Source: Terfezia claveryi (lineage: Eukaryota; Ascomycota; Pezizomycetes; Pezizales; Pezizaceae). Taken from it: DNA of 26,188 bases. The notes under the pieces were generated by a model. It made no database searches. It had not been told where the DNA came from and saw only the letters and a program-made list of their open reading frames with translations. The stretch is taken from contig WHUX01000446.1 of NCBI GenBank assembly GCA_015179025.1, forward strand, positions 1 through 26,188, given 5' to 3'. Shown here in pieces: positions 19,879 through 26,188 of the stretch (within the stretch, counting starts at the first letter, position 1; the number at the start of each line of letters is the position of its first letter). A program made the translations under genes and the position numbers.

Positions 19879-20015
19879 TTTTTTTTTTTTTTTTTTCAAA
19901 TACTTGATACTCCTATGTAGCCCCGTTAGGGGGGCCATGAGGAGCCACACGGAAACCCGGTGGGTTCAGGGTGAGGCAAGTTAATCTGCCAGACCCGCGC
20001 ACGATAAGTACAGAA
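19879..20015 (-). mobile_element. LINE 3' end with 18-base poly(A), minus strand
   Basis: The plus strand shows 18 T (19879-19896), then the reverse complement of the same 3' end as at 6320-6454, including CCACCGGGTTTCCGTGTGGC and GATTAACTTGCC. The copy may extend further right, to about 20225, but no second copy in the window confirms that part. It stands tail-out next to the 5' leader of the plus-strand LINE. Confidence 0.85.
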
Positions 20016-20353
20016 AGAGAAAACCCGAGACGAGGCCCCATGCTGTCATTAACGGACTAGCCGATGACCTGAAGGCCTGACTGACCCTCGATCCCGGCAC
20101 CTCCACTACACCAAGACCCCAAAAAGTGCGGATTTGCCCACATCTCTGCACACAGAAGGCCCCCGGGCACCAAAACAAGTTCATCCAAGAGAGCTCAACA
20201 TAGAGCACAACATACCCCAGCCCCACATCTTCAAGTCCCCGTCTTCACACATTCCCCAGGCTTCAAAGTTCTGAAAACCCACGATACCGTGCAATTCTTC
20301 CGGCCCACACCGTATTTCGGTGTTTTGCCACGTAGGAAAACATAGCCTGGATC

Positions 20354-20513
20354 ACGTCATACCCAACCAATTAGGGAATTTGTAATTCCCACACCAGCTC
20401 CGGGCCAATAACAACCGTCGTCACAACTTAACCCCACGGTCATAGCGCCCCATCGTCACACGTCACGCCACCCATAGCGCCCCGCTGTGAACGTCATAAA
20501 CATCGTCACGTCA
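20354..20513 (+). promoter_or_regulatory. Cluster of ACGTCA motifs in the LINE leader
   Basis: ACGTCA occurs at 20354, 20460, 20491 and 20508. CATAGCGCCCC occurs twice (20441-20451 and 20473-20483). ACGTCA is the core recognised by ATF/CREB-type bZIP factors. A LINE must carry its promoter inside its transcribed 5' part, so this is a plausible place for one; function is inferred. Confidence 0.4.
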
Positions 20514-20528
20514 TAATATCCTGACTCG

Positions 20529-20558
20529 AAACTATACCACGCTAGTGGGGTATAGTTT
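20529..20558 (+). promoter_or_regulatory. Strong hairpin 16 bases before the LINE ORF1 start
   Basis: AAACTATACC (20529-20538) pairs perfectly with GGTATAGTTT (20549-20558) around a 10-base loop. It could influence ribosome scanning or mark transcript structure at the start of ORF1. Confidence 0.6.
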
Positions 20559-21830
20559 GGATATCCAGGCAAGCATGGCTCCCGGTCGCCTCTTCCACCC
20601 AGTCACCCCTGGTTGGAAGGACAGTGGCCGCTTGGTCGTCGTCATAAATGGAATAGCCTATAGGACCCTTAATAGTTACAACGCATTCAGGGCGGCCGAA
20701 GTTACTAGTGAGCGACTAGACGAGGCAATAATCAAAGGTCATTATATGCTAGAATTGTACCCAGACAGCATCCCGGACTTCAGCAGAGAAGGGTCACTAG
20801 ACGAGATCTCAGAAGCCTTCAAGGACCCGGAAATGGCAGTACTGGCACTGGACCCCATTAGCGAACAGATCGAACACTCCATCACCGTTAGAAATCATCC
20901 AGGCCTAGCGATCCAGTCCTACAAGAGAGGCACAGAAGTCCCGGACTCACAACCAGATGCAGACAGCGATTCGGATTCAGACATGGGCTCGGACAACACA
21001 GCAACCCCAGCTCGCCATCTTTCTCCTACTACGCCAGCAGAAGACACACAAAGCCTAGGCTTTGTGGAGATACCCGACTTCCAGGACGACCCCACTGACA
21101 CAGATACGGAGACGGTTTTCCAGGACTGCCAGGAACCAGAGGACACTACGGTCTTCCAGGACAACTAAGAGGCATTAGACACCCCCAGCTCCCCTCCCTT
21201 CCATGAGTTCAGAAACGAAGCACTGGACGAACCGATGAGCCAGGCTGACGTTACGAAGGATGGCGATGAAACAAGGAGCCAGGACGACTCGATTAAAGAC
21301 TGGGATAGCAGGTCAGCTCTGGAAGGGGACCGCTTTGATCAAATGGAGGTTTTGGTCCAGGGGACCATGTCTGACTTGTCCAATAACGTTTCACAGCTAG
21401 CAAAGATAAGCAAAGAAGAGAGAGAGAAGACAGAGGCACATAGCATAATCCTAGTCCAAATTGCGAACGAGGTCTCAAACCATTTTGAGACGCAAAGGAC
21501 CGAGACCAAGGAAGGCCTCCGCGATATAGCCACCGCACAAGAAGCAACCACCAGGACGTACGAGGACCTGGCGAAGACATTCAACACACACATGAGAGCC
21601 CAGGGCACGGAGCTGACCCTTATACAGGACCGACTCATGGCAAGTCTCAACATAGCAGTGGCAGCGATCAGGGAGGAGGGGCGGCATCCAGGGCAAAAGA
21701 CTCTGAGGACAGGCTCAAAATATACGAGGCTATAGGGGAACTACATAAGGACGTCAACACCATCAAAAAGACAATCGAAGCATCCAAGCTACACCCATAT
21801 AATGCTGGCCGGTCATCAGCCGCTTCGTCG

Positions 21831-21960
21831 GTGTTCGGAAGCCGCTCAATATCACCACTCTCACCACCATACATACCACCCCAGCCGTTTCGCCTGTGTT
21901 CGGAAGCCGCTCGATATCACCACTCTCACCACCATATATACCACCACCACCTCCCTACGG
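21831..21960 (+). repeat. 65-bp direct duplication inside LINE ORF1
   Basis: GTGTTCGGAAGCCGCTC and the following ATATCACCACTCTCACCACC occur at 21831 and again at 21896. The 65-base period is not a multiple of three, so it breaks ORF1. Confidence 0.85.
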
Positions 21961-24045
21961 CACACCATTGGCAACTACAGGAGGACTCCTGGCATTAATC
22001 TCAACCCCCTCTCCTGAAGTTATAGACTTAAGTAACATACAGGACACCCCGAGCCCTCTCCACAACCAACACCCCATATAGAACCAGCTCTTCCTCTCCC
22101 CGCCGGCACCATTTCGGCACCTCCAAAGGAAGACTCATCGATGACAGGCAACACCAACACGTGCAACAAGGAAACTAAAAATCCCACTCTTGGCTGCAGC
22201 CAGTACGCCCACGACGGCCCCATACGGGAATGCGGAGGGCTAAGGCACCATCAACAACTACACCCACCCTCCCTCCACCGGTATACAACAATGCCAAGGT
22301 CCCCCACCCACGGTAAAAGCCACCCTCCCCAAACCTCCTCCAAAAAAGGGGTCCGAGCAAAAGCAAAAGGCCACTCCACCACCCCAGCCAAAAGCACCCC
22401 AAACTCCGACCCCTCAGTAAGAATATCTCCAGAGCCAGGCACAGACTCACCCATGAGGACGGCAGCAAAGCTTACGAGGAGGTTACAACATCAATGATGG
22501 AAGACACGATCGACACAGTAAACAAGAACCTAAAGGCAACGGCCGAACATAAAGAAAGATACCGGAAAGCGGAGGCAAAGACAGCGGCAGAGAAGCAAGG
22601 CAAAGCAAAAGATCTGGAGAAAGTGCACCCAAGCAGGCATCGCTTACTAGGAACGTTCAACCCCCCCAGGCTTTTGTTCCACGACCGACGGCACCATCAG
22701 GCTCAGCCTCCCCGAAGAAAAGAAACGGCAACGGCAAGAGGTCCAATACACCTAGCAAAGTCCGTCCGGACTGGGACTCAGCATCAGATTCAGAAGAAGA
22801 GGCGGCAGGGGTCCTGTTTTCAGAGTTCGTAATCCAACAGGGAAGGCTATTAGATAGAGCAGCAAAAAAGGTTACTAGACGACATGAAGGAAACAGGCGA
22901 AGACAAGAACAGGTCACCTAGAACTCAGTTCAGGCTAAAGAGTGCGGTCAAAGAGATCGAAAGTCAGGACTCAGATGTGGAGACTACACACAGTGAAGAG
23001 GAGTACAGGATAATTGTAGAAGAAGGGTTACAAGACACACTAAGGTACAGGAAAGACGAGGCCCCGCACGTAACCATGGACAGGAACCGAAGCGCAATAA
23101 ACGCTACAACAAGAAAGGCATACCAGCCATGAAGCTCCGAAAATCCAACCCACTCCCAAAGTGGACACACGCAGCAGCAGCACGATTCAAGGAAGGGACA
23201 ACCAAAGATCATGAGGATAGAATAATAGCATCCTCAGAAGCTATTGAAAGATCTAGGATGGCACCTGTGGCCCACAATACACCACCACAGAAGCCAACTG
23301 AACAAATCTACCCATATGAAGGAGGAGCAACACCTCCCACCAAATGCTCAGATATCGCGCCCATCCGGCACTTTGAAAACACCCTCAGCCGTATTCTCCT
23401 CGGCAACTGCGCGAAGTTACCAAGCGGTATGAATGGATGAGTAGGTTCATTCAATGTTTCAATGCTAAATCAGACAGGCTACTTGACGGCAAAATCAAGG
23501 CGGTCAAGGTAGAGGGATTTAGGTCCTACCCCACTGAGAGAGAGGTCACGATCACGCACCCGGCTGGTATTTCGAACACGGAGATCATTCGAATGGTAGC
23601 GGCTCTAAGAAAAGAACTATTCCCTTCGCCTACAACGCCACAATATAAAGATGATGAAGTCGTCTCAATCAATCGAGAGACAATTGAGCTGGTCATCCCT
23701 GGCCTGTCAGGAGAAAAAGGAGAACAGGCCCGCGATAGAGCAAAAAAGGTTGCTCATTCCTTAGGCCTCCAGCTAGCAGTCCGGTCACCCAAATGGCTGG
23801 TAAGAGACAGAAACAGAGGGGACAGCTACGGAGGAAAGTCGTGCTCCCTCAGATTCTCGGTATACAGGAAAGAGTTAATGAAACTGGACTCTCCCATCCC
23901 GATTCCACTCCCAGGAAAGGGGGACCTACATGCCTTCATCTATGAACGCCATAAGGATAAGGCCTTTTATATCAACACGTTAGGGCATACAGTCTCAGAA
24001 CCACGTCCCACCTTCAGCCCTATCCCAACTGCTCATGAAACCCAC

Positions 24046-24087
24046 TGCACATACTGCAATTACAACAACCACGAAGCAGAAGCGTGC
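24046..24087 (+). other. CCHC zinc knuckle at the end of LINE ORF1
   Basis: The spacing C-X2-C-X4-H-X4-C is exact, with basic residues after it. It is the single clearest functional motif of ORF1. Confidence 0.9.
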
Positions 24088-24256
24088 TACAGGCGCATCA
24101 ATGATGAAAAGGCTACCAACAAGCATACAAAGTATGCGGGGAAAAACACAGCCGGCAAGGGGAGGCAATCTCAACATGACAACGAGGAAAGGGCCACCAA
24201 CAAGTACAACCCCCACCCCACAGACAACCAAGCCCGCAAGGGGAGACAACCCCAAA

Positions 24257-26188
24257 ATGAATACTAGGTTTGGTACAAATAGCAAGAGGAGGGAGGGGGG
24301 GAGAGGCCGAGTTTTAGTTTCGTATTGTAACGTTAATAATAGCGGGATCAACACCCATGCCTTCTTGGAAAGCAACAAGGAAGCGGACATCATTTTCATA
24401 GGGGAACCGGTAATTTACAACACTCCAGAAGGAGCACGCACAACCAACCACCCGAGCTTTAGACGCATCTCCACCCTATACAGTCATAGCAGAATCACAG
24501 GTTATGTAGCCAACAGGCACAACAAAGCATCCTGCCGGAATGTTAGTCACAACACCAACCAGATAAAGCTCGGCTCAATCACAGTCACAGGCATTTACTT
24601 CAACGGAAAAGATTCAACTTCAGTACTCGAGTCGGAACTCAACCAAATACCCATTGGCACCCGCTCACTAATAATGGGAGACTTCAACGCCCATCACCCA
24701 TTATGGGGGGGCCAGACAACAAACCGCGGGGATACACTACAGGAGTGGTCATATAGCAACCACCTCACTCAGATGGTCCACTACCAAGCACACTCATTCC
24801 AGCGAGGTACCAGTAAAAGTCTTTTAGATTTGGTTTTCAAAGGGACGGAGATCTCTTGGAAAGAGTCACCACTGCACCTCTCATGGATCGGATCGGACCA
24901 CGCAGTTATATCAGGATACATTAATGCCACCATACCAGAAACACGGCAATACACAACTATTAATTGGACTTGGTGGCAGGAGTACATAGAAAGAAAAGGC
25001 ACATCGGAAGGCATAGGCCCATTTCAACTACTTTACTTTGGTGAAGCCTATCAAGTCCTCCAAGAACTTGTTCAAGAACATCTAATCCACAAATCAGCAT
25101 CCCGTAGAAGTAAGAAGTGGTGGGACGCAGAAGTACAGACTCAGATGGAAAGAACAAGAGAAGCAGGAAAAGAAGGAGGGAAGTGTACAAAGAGGAAAGC
25201 CGCAAGTTCAAAAGTTAATAAGGAGGAAAAAACAAGCGTGCTGGAAGAAATTCTTAGGAGAGCAAGGTCAAAGACACCCATGGGACGTCGCAAGGATAGC
25301 AAGAGATCCATTCAGGTTTACCCCGACAATGGGAGTCCTAATCGACAAAGACAAAAAGTCTCTCTCGACCGACCAGGAAAAGTTACAAGCTTTCCAGAAG
25401 CACCATCTTGTGACAAAAGAACACTCTACCACACCTCCCTCTACACCTGTAATCGCTGAGTCCCCGATACATTACCAAACGGCAGACCAATGAACAATCC
25501 TAAAAGTACTACAAGCTCTAAGCAGGACTTCTAACTTCTCGGCCGCAGGACCAGACCTCATCTCTTACCGCCTGATCAAGATGATCAAGGACACCCCCCT
25601 AGGCATAGCGTTAATCAACGACATAGCCAGAGTAGCAGAAGGCAAAGTGTCTCCCCCACTACCATGGAGAAACCTCTCTATGATAATGATCCAAAGCCAG
25701 GGAAGAACCACTCGGAGGTAAAAGGATGGAGGCCAATAGTCCTTTCCAATACGATAGGCAAGATCCCGGAGAAGCTAATAGCTGACGAGCTCCAACATAC
25801 AACAAACCTTTCCATCCTCTACAATATGGCTCACGCAAAGGCAGATCAGCCATCGATGCGATGATGCTCACCATCTCAACAGCAGAAAAGGCCATTCAAG
25901 ATAAGAAGAAAGCCACGCTACTAGGAAAAGACATAGTTTCGGCATTCAATAACTAAGAACCAACAAACTTCTGGACATCCTGGTTAAAAACAACATCCCA
26001 CACAGGACGGTACAGTTCATCAACAGGTTCCTACAACCTCGATCCTTTCCAGTGCTCTGGGATGGCCGCATTAGAGGAGAAGGAAGGATGGACCAAGGGG
26101 CCCCCCAGGGCAGTGCTTTCACCAGTCCTCTGGCTTATATACATAGGCCACACCCTCAATAGAGCTACACTTGCACACCCAAGCTCTA
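24257..26188 (+). pseudogene. LINE ORF2: APE-type endonuclease and reverse transcriptase, broken and cut by window
   Basis: ATG 24257 overlaps the last 11 bases of ORF1. The endonuclease is intact in one frame: DIIFIGEP (Glu50), MGDFNAHHPLWGG (Asp142, Asn144, His146) and SDHAVISG (Asp214, His215), residues expected for metal-dependent nicking of the target. Next come KKWWDAEVQTQ and, after two -1 shifts near 25190 and 25215, LIRRKKQACWKKFL and VARIARDPFRFTPTMGVLID. A TGA near 25492 interrupts the frame. RT blocks follow: GPDLISYRLIK, WRNLSMIMI, (shift) KPGKNHSEVKGWRPIVLSNT, (shift) QYGSRKGRSAIDA, LLGKDIVSAFNN (motif A region), (shift) and QGAPQGSAFTSPLAYI (motif B region). ORF2 would copy the element's RNA at the nicked target. 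The catalytic YxDD region lies beyond the window. Confidence 0.88.

Larger units (their letters stand above)
20575..24267 (+). pseudogene. LINE ORF1 (Gag-like nucleic acid-binding protein), broken
   Basis: The ATG at 20575 (AAGCATGG) is preferred over the in-frame GTG at 20545. The first part reads to a TAA at 21166 and resumes in the same frame after it. The frame then changes near 21680, 21890 (a 65-bp duplication, next entry), 22620, 22870, 23130 and 23400. Visible parts are an acidic Asp/Ser stretch (about residues 130-145), a charged coiled-coil-like region (21300-21750), Pro/Ser-rich spacers, a Lys/Glu-rich region (22500-22640), and a folded C-terminal part from about 23410. A zinc knuckle CTYCNYNNHEAEAC (C-X2-C-X4-H-X4-C) lies at 24046-24087. 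The protein would bind the LINE RNA. An imperfect repeat of about 26 residues (ATNK..GKGRQ and ATNK..RKGRQ) closes the ORF. Its stop overlaps the ORF2 start. Confidence 0.8.
20230..26188 (+). mobile_element. Tad1-like LINE, 5' leader, ORF1 and ORF2 (cut by window end)
   Basis: Order: leader, ORF1 with CCHC zinc knuckle, ORF2 with APE-type endonuclease and reverse transcriptase. This is the plan of fungal Tad1-clade elements. The left boundary is not defined, as no target duplication was found, and the right end lies outside the window, so the RT YxDD-type motif, RNase H region and 3' end are not visible. Many frame breaks are present (see findings). A 6-kb copy still carrying its leader is rarer than truncated ones. 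Confidence 0.9.

Noticed and set aside
1..26188. CRISPR array, tRNA genes or a bacterial defence system
   Set aside because: No regularly spaced identical repeats, no GGTTCGAAT-type tRNA arms, and the genes carry spliceosomal introns.

Overview
The window looks like nuclear DNA of a filamentous ascomycete (Pezizomycotina; Eurotiomycetes is a guess, not shown). The evidence is short introns of about 60 bases with CTAAC branch sites, a secreted beta-propeller enzyme with a fungal-type signal peptide, Tad1-type LINE sequence, and a Tc1/mariner relic. I see no rRNA, tRNA, CRISPR or bacterial operon structure. The window is gene-poor and repeat-rich: three protein genes or relics, four 3' LINE fragments, one long LINE running off the right edge, a foldback-type element and a Tc1 relic.

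Layout. 1-597 and 6959-7717 are two diverged copies of an unidentified repeat. Each is followed by a copy of the same BTB/POZ-like gene: copy 1 at 1916-3615 is frameshifted, and copy 2 at 10957-12782 can be read as a complete 518-residue protein if three introns are used. Between them lie a decayed Tc1/mariner transposase (5015-5505), a plus-strand LINE 3' end with poly(A) (6320-6454), a GC-rich insertion (7427-7617) and a 1.86-kb element with inverted arms of about 545 bp (8395-10254). 12783-16318 holds nothing I can identify. 16319-17424 encodes a secreted SMP-30/gluconolactonase-like protein with one apparent base missing. 17958-20015 carries three minus-strand LINE 3' ends, one of them only 58 bp long inside a perfect 15-bp target-site duplication, around a hairpin-rich stretch that I cannot assign. 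From about 20230 to the edge runs a plus-strand Tad1-like LINE: 5' leader, ORF1 with a CCHC zinc knuckle, and ORF2 with an APE-type endonuclease and the first reverse transcriptase motifs.

Two points stand out. First, nearly every frame break I can place, in host genes and in the LINE, is a net -1 shift, and several sit beside short homopolymers. This suggests either consensus errors of the assembly or a strong deletion bias. Second, both BTB copies share the same -1 break inside a strongly conserved segment. An 89-base stretch with good splice signals at identical places in both copies would remove exactly that segment and restore the frame, yet its sequence is conserved like coding DNA.

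The genes do not form a pathway. The BTB-like pair is a diverging duplicate family, the SMP-30-like gene is a single secreted-enzyme locus, and the rest is mobile DNA in various states of decay.
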